This document shows, piece by piece, positions 40,833-49,772 of a stretch of 64,000 nt of DNA. A program made the translations under genes and the position numbers. Positions within the stretch are counted from its first letter, which is position 1; each line of letters starts with the position of its first letter. This DNA is from Mycobacterium asiaticum (GTDB taxonomy: Bacteria > Actinomycetota > Actinomycetes > Mycobacteriales > Mycobacteriaceae). The stretch lies in NCBI RefSeq assembly GCF_001673315.1, contig NZ_LZLQ01000121.1:30011-94010 (forward strand), in the 5' to 3' direction. Under the pieces are notes generated by a model, which had not been told where the DNA came from, searched no databases, and worked only from the letters and a program-made list of their open reading frames with translations.

Positions 40833-41993
40833 CTACAGGACGCGCCGCAGTGTGTCCGGGGTGAGATCTTTGAGGGTCGGATAGCCGTCCACGGCCATGA
40901 TCAGGTCGGCTTCGGCGAGCAGCATGCGCAACACATGCACGACACCGTCGATGCCGCCCAGCGCCAGCCCGTAGGCGTACGGCCGGCCGACCCCGACCGC
41001 GGTGGCGCCCATGGCCAGCGCCTTAACAATGTCGGCACCGCTTCGGATCCCAGAGTCGAACAACACGGGCAGTCCGTCGGCCGCCTTGACCACCTCCGGC
41101 AGGCAATCCAGCGCCGGCAGCCCGCCGTTGGCCTGCCGACCGCCGTGGGTCGAGCAGTAGATGCCGTCGACGCCGCCGTCCTTGGCGCGCCGGGCGTCGT
41201 CGGGATGGCAGATGCCTTTGATGATGAGCGGCAGGTCCGTCAACGACCGCAGCCAGGCCAGATCATCCCAGGTGAGGGGATTTCCGAAGGTTTGCGCCCA
41301 CTGCAGCACGGTGCCTTGAGGGTCTTCTTCCGGCGGTCTGGGCAACCCGGCACGGAACACCGGGTCGCTGATGTAGTTACTCAGGCAAAGCCCGCGTAGC
41401 TGGGGGAAGTTCGCGGTGCTCAGGTCACGCGGCCGCCAACCCGGGATCCAGGTGTCGAGGGTGACGATGATGGCTTTGAATCCCGCGGCTTCGGCCCGGT
41501 GCACCAGGCTGGCGGCCAAGTCGCGATCTTTCGGCGTGTACAGCTGGAAAAAGCCGGGAGTATCGCCGAACTGTGCAGCAACGTCTTCCATCGGGTCGGC
41601 GGTCAGCGTGGATACCACCATCGGCACCCCGGTGCGCGCGGCCGCGCGTGCGGTCGCCAAGTCGCCGTGGCCGTCCTGCGCGCAGAGTCCGATGACGCCG
41701 ATCGGCGCCATGAACAGCGGCGACGGCAGGGTCAGCCCGAACATCTCGACCGAGAGGTCCCGGTCGGTCGCGCCAATGAACATGCGCGGCATCAGTCCCC
41801 AGCGATCGAAGGCCTCGCGGTTGGCCCGCTGGGTGCGCTCGTCGCCGGCTCCCCCCACCACGTAGGACCACACCGAGGGCGGCAGCGCCATTGCGGCTTT
41901 GGCTTCCAACTCCGCGAAGGCCATTGGGAGTGGGGGCGTTACGCCGGCCAGACCCTGAAAATAAATCTCGAGCTGATAGTCGCCGAATGCCAT
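40833..41993 (-). CDS. FMN-dependent alpha-hydroxy-acid oxidase, lactate 2-monooxygenase-like
   Basis: A 386-residue protein of the lactate-oxidase/mandelate-dehydrogenase family. It follows M. smegmatis lactate 2-monooxygenase closely: WGLMPRMFIGATDRDLSVE, PIGVIGLCAQDGHGD, FQLYTPKDRDLA, DTWIPGWRPRDL, and CSTHGGRQANGG with the catalytic histidine (usually SNHGGRQ, here Asn to Thr). It would convert L-lactate with FMN and O2 to acetate or pyruvate. The loop before YCSTHGG is shorter than in the M. smegmatis enzyme. Single gene, probably own promoter. Confidence 0.87.
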   Translation of the reverse strand: MAFGDYQLEIYFQGLAGVTPPLPMAFAELEAKAAMALPPSVWSYVVGGAGDERTQRANREAFDRWGLMPRMFIGATDRDLSVEMFGLTLPSPLFMAPIGVIGLCAQDGHGDLATARAAARTGVPMVVSTLTADPMEDVAAQFGDTPGFFQLYTPKDRDLAASLVHRAEAAGFKAIIVTLDTWIPGWRPRDLSTANFPQLRGLCLSNYISDPVFRAGLPRPPEEDPQGTVLQWAQTFGNPLTWDDLAWLRSLTDLPLIIKGICHPDDARRAKDGGVDGIYCSTHGGRQANGGLPALDCLPEVVKAADGLPVLFDSGIRSGADIVKALAMGATAVGVGRPYAYGLALGGIDGVVHVLRMLLAEADLIMAVDGYPTLKDLTPDTLRRVL

Positions 41994-42019
41994 GCCCTAG
42001 AGAATGCCAGTGCGGCGGG

Positions 42020-42877
42020 CTACGACGACCCCTCGGACTGGGACTCCGCCTCGGCCAGTTCTTTCTTCCACTGCCGGAACGACTCTTCGGTGCGGCCACG
42101 TCGCCAATAGCCCGAAATCGACGCCCACCGGGTGTCGACGCCGCGCTCCTTGCGAATGTATGGCCGCAGATTGTGCATGACAGCCTGGGCTTCGCCATGG
42201 ATGAAGACCTGCACCTGACCGGGCAGCCAGGGCGCGGTGGTGACCGCTTCGATCAGCGGCGCGTGGTCCCCTGCCCGGTCCTCGAGGACCAGATCCGCAC
42301 GACCCCCGCGCAATACCCAGTTCACCTCGACACCCTCGGGAGCGGTCAACTCGATCTCGTCGTCGGGTCCGGCGACCTCGATGAACGCCTTGCCGACCGC
42401 CGTCTCAGGCAGCGCCTCCAACGCCGCGGCAATGGCCGGCAGCGCGGATTCGTCTCCGGCCAATAGGTGCCAGTCGGCCGCGGGATCGGGCTTGTAGGCC
42501 CCACCAGGTCCCATCAGGTATATGGGCTCGCCCGGCTCGACCGCAGCGGCCCACTGCCCGGCTACGCCGTGCTCGCCGTGCACCGCAATGTCCAAGGTGA
42601 TCTGGCCGGCGTCTTCGTCGACCCGACGCACCGTGAAGGTGCGTACCGGCGGCCGCTGCTCTGGCGGCAGGTCAGCGAAACTGTCCATCGTCAGTGGCTG
42701 CGGCAATTCCTGCACGTCAATGCCGTCAGGGACGAAGACGAGCTTGACGTAGGAGTCGGTGAATTTGCTGGGCACAAAGGCACCAAAGTCTTTGCTGCCC
42801 AGCACTACCCGGACCATGTGCGGCGTCAGCTCTTCGGTACCGACTACCTCGAACGCCTGCAGCGGCCGACCTGCCAC
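42020..42877 (-). CDS. viuB: siderophore-interacting flavoprotein (ViuB family)
   Basis: A 285-residue FAD/NAD(P)H ferric-siderophore reductase-like protein. The FAD-binding barrel carries PSKFTDSYVKLVF and RTFTVRRVDE, and the NAD-binding half LLAGDESALPAIAAALEAL, GQVQVFIHGEAQAVM, ending with GYWRRGRTEESFRQWK. It probably reduces iron in carboxymycobactin or mycobactin. The GTG at 42877 was chosen because GGGAGGA precedes it and the family starts there; the longer frame to 42967 runs towards dprA. H37Rv counterpart Rv2895c. Confidence 0.9.
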   Translation of the reverse strand: MAGRPLQAFEVVGTEELTPHMVRVVLGSKDFGAFVPSKFTDSYVKLVFVPDGIDVQELPQPLTMDSFADLPPEQRPPVRTFTVRRVDEDAGQITLDIAVHGEHGVAGQWAAAVEPGEPIYLMGPGGAYKPDPAADWHLLAGDESALPAIAAALEALPETAVGKAFIEVAGPDDEIELTAPEGVEVNWVLRGGRADLVLEDRAGDHAPLIEAVTTAPWLPGQVQVFIHGEAQAVMHNLRPYIRKERGVDTRWASISGYWRRGRTEESFRQWKKELAEAESQSEGSS

Positions 42878-42911
42878 TTGTCCTCCCTGATAACACCCAA
42901 CCCTCCACCGA

Positions 42912-44072
42912 CTATACGAGGCGCGTCCTCGCGCGACCTCGACGGACGATTCGCCAACAACCGTCACGACACTCCGCCAGGCCGACCAGGTCCAAGATCG
43001 CCAGCGGCCCCAATACCTGCTCTGGGCGCAGTCCGGCGCTCACCGCGATCTCGTCGACCGTGGCGCCGCCTCTGCCCGGCAAAGCCTCGTACACCCTGCG
43101 TTCGGCCTCACCTAGCTCGTCTAGCGCCGTCACCGGTCGTGGCTGTTCGGCAGCCAGCTCCCCTATGTGCCCGACCAGCTCGACAATGTCGTCGGCGCGG
43201 CTGACCAGCACGGCACCGTCGCGCAGCAATACATGGCACCCTGCCGAGGCCGAAGAGGTCACCGGTCCAGGAACCGCGCCCACAATCCGGCCCAGGGCCC
43301 GCGCCCAGGCGGCGGTGTTGGCAGCGCCGCTGCGCAATCCCGCCTCGACGACCACTGCGGCACCGGACACCGCGGCGACCAGACGGTTCCGGGTCAGGAA
43401 TCGGTAGCGCGCCGGACGGATACCGGGCGGATATTCAGTGAATAACAATCCGTGCTGACCGATCCGATGCAGCAGCGCGGAATGCCCAGCCGGATAGGGA
43501 ATGTCGAGCCCACCCGCCAGAACTGCCACGGTGATCCCGTCCGCCGCAAGCACGGCACGATGTGCTGCACCATCGATCCCGTAGGCGCCACCGGAGACGA
43601 CCGCGACTTCGCGTTCGGACAGGCCGGTGGCCAGTTCGCCGGCAACATGGTCGCCGTAGGGGGTGGACGCCCGGGTCCCCACCATTGCAGTCGCACGCCG
43701 GGCTACCTCGTCCAGGCGCGCCGGACCCATCGCCCACAGCACCATCGGTGGCACCAGTGGCGCGCCCTTGCGCGTACCGGCCCCGTCGAACGCCGCGAAC
43801 GCCAGCACCGGCCACTCTTCGGTATCGGGCGTGATCAACCGGCCACCCCGCCGTGCAAGTAGCTCTAAATCTGCTGCAGCACAGTCGTTTTCTCGCCGAG
43901 CCGCAGTATGACGTAGTAGGTCGTCGTCAACCTTGCCCCGCCGAACCCGATCGGCCGCCTCCTGCGGTCCCACGGATCTGACTAGCGCAACCAGTTCAGC
44001 GCAGGGCGGTTCGGCCACTCGGGACAGGTAGGCCCAGGCTCGCGATGTCGGATCATCTACCTGGCCGCTCAT
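42912..44072 (-). CDS. dprA: DNA-processing protein DprA
   Basis: A 386-residue DprA/Smf protein. The Rossmann-like core has MVGTRASTPYGDH, SGGAYGIDGAAHRAVL, AVLAGGLDIPYPAGH and VVVEAGLRSGAANTA. A winged-helix C-terminus (VDEIAVSAGLRPEQVLGPL) follows. It loads RecA onto incoming single-stranded DNA in transformable species; its role in mycobacteria is unclear. The ATG at 44072 overlaps the comM stop as ATGA. Confidence 0.93.
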   Translation of the reverse strand: MSGQVDDPTSRAWAYLSRVAEPPCAELVALVRSVGPQEAADRVRRGKVDDDLLRHTAARRENDCAAADLELLARRGGRLITPDTEEWPVLAFAAFDGAGTRKGAPLVPPMVLWAMGPARLDEVARRATAMVGTRASTPYGDHVAGELATGLSEREVAVVSGGAYGIDGAAHRAVLAADGITVAVLAGGLDIPYPAGHSALLHRIGQHGLLFTEYPPGIRPARYRFLTRNRLVAAVSGAAVVVEAGLRSGAANTAAWARALGRIVGAVPGPVTSSASAGCHVLLRDGAVLVSRADDIVELVGHIGELAAEQPRPVTALDELGEAERRVYEALPGRGGATVDEIAVSAGLRPEQVLGPLAILDLVGLAECRDGCWRIVRRGRARTRLV

Positions 44073-45580
44073 CGCTGTGTTCCCGGTTGCCGGAAACTCA
44101 ACGCGGCGGCGACCTCTGCCAGGTCCGGTGAGGTGCGCCCGGCCAAGTCGGCCAGGCTCCACGCGACGCGCAGAGTGCGGTCCACGCCACGGATGCTGAG
44201 CACGCCACGGTCCAGGGCATTACGCAGCGGCTGCATTGCGGCGTTGCCGAGCCGGAACTTCTTGCGCAGCAACGGTCCGTTGACTTCGGCGTTGGTCCGA
44301 AAGCCGTGCGGTCGCCATCGCTCGGCGGCTGCCAACCGGGCCATCGTCACCCGGTGACGGACCTGCGCGGTGGACTCACCGTCCCCACCCGAGAAGGCGC
44401 CGGCACGAACCGCATGCATCTGCACCCGCAGGTCCACCCGATCCAACAGCGGTCCGGAGAGCTTGCCCAGATAGCGGCGCTTGACCGCGGCCGCACAGAT
44501 GCAGTCCTGCGGGTCGGCCGGCGCGCACGGGCACGGGTTTGCCGCCAGCACCAACTGGAACCGCGCCGGGTAGCACGCCACGCCGTCGCGGCGGGCCAAG
44601 CGAATTTCACCCTCTTCCAACGGGGTTCGCAGTGCTTCGAGCGCGCTGACGCCGATCTCGGCGCATTCGTCGAGGAACAACACTCCGCGATGGGCCCTGC
44701 TGACCGCACCCGGACGCGCCATCCCCGATCCCCCGCCGACAAGCGCGACGACCGTCGAACTGTGGTGCGGTGCTACAAAAGGTGGCCTGGTGATCAGCGG
44801 CGTATCGCTACAGAGCAGCCCAACCACCGAGTGTATGGCGGTGACTTCCAGTGACTCCTCGTGTGACAGCGGTGGTAACAACCCCGGAAGGCGTTGCGCC
44901 AGCATTGTTTTGCCGACCCCTGGTGGACCGGTCAGCATCAGGTGATGCCCGCCGGCGGCCGCCACCTCCACAGCGAACCGCGCCTGCGATTGCCCGACGA
45001 CATCGGCTAAGTCGGCCGCCGGTTCGTACTCGGCTGCCGCAGCGGGCATCGCCTGGTCCAAGGGCGAGGCCCCGTTGAGCCAGCTCAGCAAATGACCGAG
45101 GGTGCGCACTCCCCAGACATCGATGCCGTCCACCAGACTGGCCTCCGCCAGGTTCTCGGCGGGAACGACCACGGCCGGCCAGCCGTCGTGCTTGGCAGCC
45201 AGCACGGCGGGCAGCACCCCGCGAACCGGGCGCACCCTGCCGTCAAGGGACAACTCCCCGAGCAGCACCGTCTTGTCGAGGCGATGCCACGGTTTTTTGC
45301 GCTGCGCCGACAACACCGCTGCGGCCAGGGCGATGTCATAGACCGAACCCATCTTCGGCAGCGTCGCCGGTGAAAGCGCGAGAGTCAGCCTGGACATCGG
45401 CCAGTTATTGGTGCAGTTCTGGACCGCTGCCCGTACCCGGTCGCGGGACTCCTGCAATGCCGCATCGGGGAGGCCAACCAGGTGCACGCCCGGCAACCCC
45501 GAGGTGATATCTGCTTCGATCTCGACGATGTGTCCGTCCAATCCGCGGACCGCAACGGAGAACGCATGTCCGAGCGCCAT
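44069..45580 (-). CDS. comM: ComM/YifB-family AAA+ ATPase
   Basis: A 503-residue protein: an N-terminal Lon-protease-like fold domain (residues 1-170), then a Mg-chelatase-type AAA+ module with Walker A TGPPGVGKT, Walker B VLFLDECAEI, and a cysteine cluster ANPCPCAPADPQDCIC. ComM helicases promote branch migration during natural transformation. The yraN-dprA-comM grouping here is conserved in actinobacteria. Its ATG shares one base with the upstream stop (TGATG). Confidence 0.93.
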   Translation of the reverse strand: MALGHAFSVAVRGLDGHIVEIEADITSGLPGVHLVGLPDAALQESRDRVRAAVQNCTNNWPMSRLTLALSPATLPKMGSVYDIALAAAVLSAQRKKPWHRLDKTVLLGELSLDGRVRPVRGVLPAVLAAKHDGWPAVVVPAENLAEASLVDGIDVWGVRTLGHLLSWLNGASPLDQAMPAAAAEYEPAADLADVVGQSQARFAVEVAAAGGHHLMLTGPPGVGKTMLAQRLPGLLPPLSHEESLEVTAIHSVVGLLCSDTPLITRPPFVAPHHSSTVVALVGGGSGMARPGAVSRAHRGVLFLDECAEIGVSALEALRTPLEEGEIRLARRDGVACYPARFQLVLAANPCPCAPADPQDCICAAAVKRRYLGKLSGPLLDRVDLRVQMHAVRAGAFSGGDGESTAQVRHRVTMARLAAAERWRPHGFRTNAEVNGPLLRKKFRLGNAAMQPLRNALDRGVLSIRGVDRTLRVAWSLADLAGRTSPDLAEVAAALSFRQPGTQR

Positions 45581-45948
45581 CAGCCGATCCCCTCGAGGTG
45601 AGCCAATTCGGGAACGCGCCGGCGGCCGATTCGCACACCGATCACATCGATGCGCATCGCCGACCAGTGCTCGTGTTGGCCGGCCAACCAGAGCCCGGCC
45701 AAGCGGCGCAGTCTGCGTACCTTGGTTGCGCTGACCGCTTGCGCCAACCCGCCATAGCCGTCGCCGGTGCGGGTTTTGACTTCGACGAAAACCAGTGTGC
45801 GAGTGGCCGGGTCAGCGGCGATCACGTCCAGTTCGCCGTACCGGCAGCGCCAGTTGCGGGCCAGGATCCGCAAGCCTTGGTCAGTCAAATGGTCTACGGC
45901 CAATTGCTCGCCCAATGCGCCCAGTTGGGTGCGAGTCAGCGTCGTCAT
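45580..45948 (-). CDS. YraN/UPF0102 family nuclease-like protein
   Basis: A 122-residue restriction-endonuclease-fold protein with GELDVIA (catalytic Asp region) and VFVEVKTRTGDGYGG (E-x-K). The ATG at 45948 follows TTGGAGCGC and gives the length of H37Rv Rv2898c plus or minus a few residues; the frame opens further upstream without conservation. It is presumed to act on DNA, given comM and dprA next to it. Confidence 0.9.
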   Translation of the reverse strand: MTTLTRTQLGALGEQLAVDHLTDQGLRILARNWRCRYGELDVIAADPATRTLVFVEVKTRTGDGYGGLAQAVSATKVRRLRRLAGLWLAGQHEHWSAMRIDVIGVRIGRRRVPELAHLEGIG

Positions 45949-46079
45949 GCGCTCCAAGATGCGCGGCGGCTCTGACACGGCCGGCGCCAATCGACGCGTA
46001 ACCGTCTATCTGTCAAGCAGTTATCCCCAGTCGGGCATCCATCCACAACCCGAGGCGACGGATGCCGTTCGCCGGCGAC

Positions 46080-46310
46080 TCAGGTCCGTTTGCTCGGAAT
46101 GATGATGACGATGATGAGCGTCACGATGCTGAAGAACAGGCCGCAGATTCCCCAACCGAGGGCACTGCGTCCCTTCATCGAAGCGATGACGGCGCAGATT
46201 ATTGCCGCAATGACGCTGCCTATCGCGACGAAGATCCCTTTGATCCCGCGCAAGATGAAGCCAGCCGCCTCGGGGTTGCTTTGCGCGGCCAAGACAAATT
46301 CGTGCAGCAT
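46080..46310 (-). CDS. small two-helix membrane protein, family not recognised
   Basis: A 76-residue protein. The first 20 residues are polar (LHEFVLAAQSNPEAAGFILR). Two membrane helices follow (IFVAIGSVIAAIICAVIAS and ALGWGICGLFFSIVTLIIVI) separated by a short basic loop MKGRS, ending in PSKRT. The ATG at 46310 follows GAGGAGGCGGCC, a good ribosome-binding site; an upstream start at 46337 is possible. It lies between fdhD and the yraN-like gene on the same strand. Function unknown. Confidence 0.65.
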   Translation of the reverse strand: MLHEFVLAAQSNPEAAGFILRGIKGIFVAIGSVIAAIICAVIASMKGRSALGWGICGLFFSIVTLIIVIIIPSKRT

Positions 46311-46386
46311 GGCCGCCTCCTCAACTGTGTGCAGCAATACGACCGGCTACCCGGGCGGCGGCCCTTCCAATCCTGCCGATGCGCGG

Positions 46387-47208
46387 CTAGGTCACCCGCT
46401 CCGCCCGTGTATAGACGTTCATCGAGTCTTGCCGCAGAAACGCCACCAGGGTGATACCGGACTCCTCGGCCAGCGAGACCGCCAGCGACGAGGGCGCGGA
46501 TACGGCGGCCAGCACGGGAATTCCGGCCATCAGAGCTTTCTGGGTCAATTCGAACGACGCCCGACCGCTGACCAGCAACACCGAAGCGGCGAGGGGCACC
46601 CGGTCGTGCTCGAGCGCCCATCCGACGACCTTGTCGACCGCGTTGTGGCGACCGATGTCCTCCCGCACGACAAGCATGGTCCCGTCGACGCTGAACAGCG
46701 CGGCAGCGTGCAGACCGCCGGTGGTGGCGAAGACCTTCTGGGCCTCCCGGAGGCTTTCCGGCATGGCCCTCAGCGTGTCGGCGGGGACGTTGGCGGGATC
46801 GTCGCCAGGCGAGTAGCGGCTGATCAGTCGGACCGCCTCCAGCGATGCCTTACCACACACTCCACAGGAGGAGGTGGTGTAAAAGTTGCGGGTCACGTCC
46901 AAGTGAGGTGCCGCGACGTCAGGCGACAAGGTGACGTCCAGGACGTTGTAGTTATTGGCGCCGTCCGCACCGCGGCCTTCGCAGTACCGGATCGTCAGCA
47001 CGTCCTCACACTGCGAAATGATGTCCTCGGTCAGCAGAAACCCTTGCGCCAGTTCGAAATCGGACCCCGGCGTGCGCATTGTCACGGTGATCGGCGTCCC
47101 GTTGACGCGGATTTCGAGCGGCTCTTCGACGGCCAGGGTTTCCTGCCGGGTGGTCGTCTGCGCGGCGGCCCGATGCGTGACGCTCCGGCGCGCCGTTACG
47201 CGCGCCAC
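46387..47208 (-). CDS. fdhD: formate dehydrogenase accessory sulfurtransferase FdhD
   Basis: A 273-residue FdhD: LAVEEPLEIRVNG, TPGSDFELAQGFLLTEDI, the sulfur-transfer loop SSCGVCGKASLE (CxxC), and FATTGGLHAAALF, VREDIGRHNAVDKVVG. Family knowledge: it passes sulfur from a cysteine desulfurase to the Mo cofactor of formate dehydrogenase. The fdhF gene that I recall directly upstream in H37Rv is not in this window. Confidence 0.95.
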   Translation of the reverse strand: MARVTARRSVTHRAAAQTTTRQETLAVEEPLEIRVNGTPITVTMRTPGSDFELAQGFLLTEDIISQCEDVLTIRYCEGRGADGANNYNVLDVTLSPDVAAPHLDVTRNFYTTSSCGVCGKASLEAVRLISRYSPGDDPANVPADTLRAMPESLREAQKVFATTGGLHAAALFSVDGTMLVVREDIGRHNAVDKVVGWALEHDRVPLAASVLLVSGRASFELTQKALMAGIPVLAAVSAPSSLAVSLAEESGITLVAFLRQDSMNVYTRAERVT

Positions 47209-47262
47209 TGCGTCTCTCCGGCGGTCACGGCCTCAACGTACCCCGGCCTGCGGCGCACCGGC

Positions 47263-48243
47263 CTACACCGCGGCGGCCAGCGACTCCAAGGCCTCGGCCG
47301 AGGTGTGCGTCGGCTGCCAGCCCAGTTCGCGCTTTGCCTTGGCGGTGTCCATCACCACCGATGTCCGCGCAACGTGGAGCCATTCCAGCAGGGACGGCAC
47401 GAACGGCAACCGGGAGATCGCCGCGGATGCCGCCGATGCAGCGACGGCGGGAACTCGGACGGCGCGCGCTCCCAGCGCCCGCGCCACCTCACTGACCGTC
47501 ACTGTCCCGTCACCGGCGATGTTGTACGCCCCTGGTGGAGCCGGTGCGGTGGCCGCCAAGGCGATCGCAGTGGCGACATCGTCATGGTGCACCAGTTGCA
47601 GCGGAAATCCGGGATCGGGTACCACCGGCTTGAGCAGCGGCAAAGTCTTGCTCACCGCGCGCACCGGTCCCGGCAGTTTGGTCAGCGGTGCCGCCAACGC
47701 GGGCGCCTCGGGCCCGGTGACGATGCATGGCCGCAGCACGAAGACCTCCAGCGACGAACCCTCGGTGACCTCGGCCAGCACCGCCTCGCACGCCGACTTC
47801 TGCGCCGAGTAGTAGTGCTCGGCAGATCCGCGTGCCGGGACATCCTCGGTCAGCGGCACGGGGTTGTCGGAGTGGTAGCCGTAGGCCGCGACGGACGACG
47901 TGTACACCAGCCGCCGAGGTCGCTGCGCTGCGACGGTCGCTTCGAACACATTGCGGGTGCCCTGCAGGTTGACCCGCTCACTCTCCTCGCGCGACCCCAT
48001 GATGATGAAGGCCAGATGGATCACGACATCGGCTTCGGCGACCAATTCGTCGACCGCGTCGCGGTCCAGGATGTCGCCCTGCTGATAAGTCGTTTTGACC
48101 CACCCGTGCGTCAGCGGGTCGAAGGGGCGGCGGGCCATCCCGACGATTTTGTCCACTGTGGGTTCGCGTTCCAGCGCCGTGACGGCTGAGATGCCGATCT
48201 CCCCAGTCGGTCCGGTGATCGCGACAGTGATTCCCACGGCCAC
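47263..48243 (-). CDS. NAD-dependent epimerase/dehydratase family protein
   Basis: About 326 residues of the extended-SDR type: VAITGPTGEIGISAV (nucleotide-binding), NLQGTRNVFEA, YTSSVAAYGYH, and the catalytic YYSAQK. The C-terminal part is substrate-binding and not diagnostic. The GTG at 48243 follows GGGAAGA; a GTG at 48264 is an alternative. Substrate unknown. Divergent from the WS/DGAT gene. Confidence 0.87.
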   Translation of the reverse strand: MAVGITVAITGPTGEIGISAVTALEREPTVDKIVGMARRPFDPLTHGWVKTTYQQGDILDRDAVDELVAEADVVIHLAFIIMGSREESERVNLQGTRNVFEATVAAQRPRRLVYTSSVAAYGYHSDNPVPLTEDVPARGSAEHYYSAQKSACEAVLAEVTEGSSLEVFVLRPCIVTGPEAPALAAPLTKLPGPVRAVSKTLPLLKPVVPDPGFPLQLVHHDDVATAIALAATAPAPPGAYNIAGDGTVTVSEVARALGARAVRVPAVAASAASAAISRLPFVPSLLEWLHVARTSVVMDTAKAKRELGWQPTHTSAEALESLAAAV

Positions 48244-48353
48244 TGATCTTCCCGAGGTCGGCACCGGTCAAACAGCGCAAACCAATGTGTGCGGAACACG
48301 ACAGATGGCTATTCATACCCGGTCCGTTAACGGATCTAAGCGAAAGAGTGGCC

Positions 48354-49712
48354 ATGCAGCTGATTGCCCCAGCAGATTCCATGTTTCTCGTCGGCGAATC
48401 CCGCGAACATCCGATGCACGTTGGCGCACTGCAACTATTCAAGCCGCCCGAGGGCGCCGACGAAGAATTCGTCACCGAGGCCTACGAGTCGATGCTCAAC
48501 CGCACCGACATTCAGCCCACCTTCCGTAAACACCCGGCATTCGTCGGTCCACTGACCAATCTCGCCTGGTCGCTGGATCAGGACGTCGAGCTCGATTACC
48601 ACTTCCGGCGTTCCGCCCTGCCCCGGCCCGGCCGCGTCCGCGAGCTTTTGGAGTTGGCGTCACGGTTGCACGGCAGCCTGCTCGACCGGCACCGGCCGCT
48701 GTGGGAAGCGCATCTCGTGGAGGGCCTCAACGACGGGCGTTACGCGGTCTACACCAAGTTCCACCACTCCCTGATGGACGGGGTATCCGCCCTGCGGTTG
48801 ATGCAGCGGGCGTTCACCGACGATCCCGACGACGACGAGGTCCGCGTGCCGTGGGAGCTCAAGCCCCGGCATCGGCCGGACAGCGGCAAGGGGTCGTCCC
48901 CGCTGAGTGCGTTGACGGGCACGCTGGGATCGGCTGTTGCGCTCGGCCCGTCCACCCTGAACCTGGCGCGGGCAGCGTTGCTCGAGCAACAGCTCACCTT
49001 CCCGTTCCGGGCACCCAAGACGATGTTCAATGTGCGGATCGGCGGCGCCCGGCGCATCGCTGCGCAATCGTGGTCACTGGACCGGCTCAAGGCGGTGAAG
49101 GCTGCCACCGACGCCACCTTCAACGACGTCGTCTTGGCGATGTCCGCAGGCGCACTTCGGACCTACCTGATCGAGCAGAACGCTCTCCCTGACGCCCCTC
49201 TGATCGCGATGGTGCCGGTGAGCCTGCGTAAGGAGAACGACGCGGAAGGCGGCGGCAACGCGGTCGGAACCGTGCTCTGCAACCTGCACACCGACGTAGA
49301 GGATGCGGGCAAACGCATCGAGGGAATCAGTGCTTCGATGCGCGAACAGAAGGAGTTGTTCACCCAGCTTCCCCAGGTCCAACAACTCGCCCTATCCGCG
49401 TTCCTGACCGGCGGGCTTTTCCTCGGACTGATCCCGGGGTTCATCCGGACGGCCCCACCGCCGTTCAACATCGTGATCTCCAATGTGCCGGGGACCAAGG
49501 AATCGCTGTACTGGCGCGGAGCGCAGATGGTCGGCAACTACCCCCTGTCGATCACCTTGGACGGTCAGGCAATGAACATCACCGTGACCAACAACGGCGA
49601 GAACCTCGACTTCGGACTCGTCGGCGCCAGAGGAAGCGTCCCGCATCTGCAGCGCATGCTCAGTCACCTCGAGACATCGCTGAAAGACCTCGAACGCGCG
49701 GTCGGCGTGTAA
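48354..49712 (+). CDS. WS/DGAT-family acyltransferase (wax ester/triacylglycerol synthase)
   Basis: A 452-residue protein with the start typical of the family (MQLIAPADSMFLVGESREHP), the active-site HHSLMDG near residue 143, and the second-domain motifs NDVVLAMSAGALRTYL and NIVISNVPGT. Family knowledge: it makes triacylglycerol or wax esters from acyl-CoA. The ATG at 48354 was preferred over an upstream frame because family homology begins there. Which lipid it makes is unknown. Confidence 0.93.
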   Translation: MQLIAPADSMFLVGESREHPMHVGALQLFKPPEGADEEFVTEAYESMLNRTDIQPTFRKHPAFVGPLTNLAWSLDQDVELDYHFRRSALPRPGRVRELLELASRLHGSLLDRHRPLWEAHLVEGLNDGRYAVYTKFHHSLMDGVSALRLMQRAFTDDPDDDEVRVPWELKPRHRPDSGKGSSPLSALTGTLGSAVALGPSTLNLARAALLEQQLTFPFRAPKTMFNVRIGGARRIAAQSWSLDRLKAVKAATDATFNDVVLAMSAGALRTYLIEQNALPDAPLIAMVPVSLRKENDAEGGGNAVGTVLCNLHTDVEDAGKRIEGISASMREQKELFTQLPQVQQLALSAFLTGGLFLGLIPGFIRTAPPPFNIVISNVPGTKESLYWRGAQMVGNYPLSITLDGQAMNITVTNNGENLDFGLVGARGSVPHLQRMLSHLETSLKDLERAVGV

Positions 49713-49772
49713 AGGTATTGCAGGCCAGTTAATCTACGGCCATCGGAACTCAACTCCGAAGGAGGTAGAGAC

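Noticed and set aside
46090..48189. 699-codon plus-strand open frame
   Set aside because: It covers fdhD and the epimerase in antisense. The translation is Arg/Gly/His-rich with no family motif.
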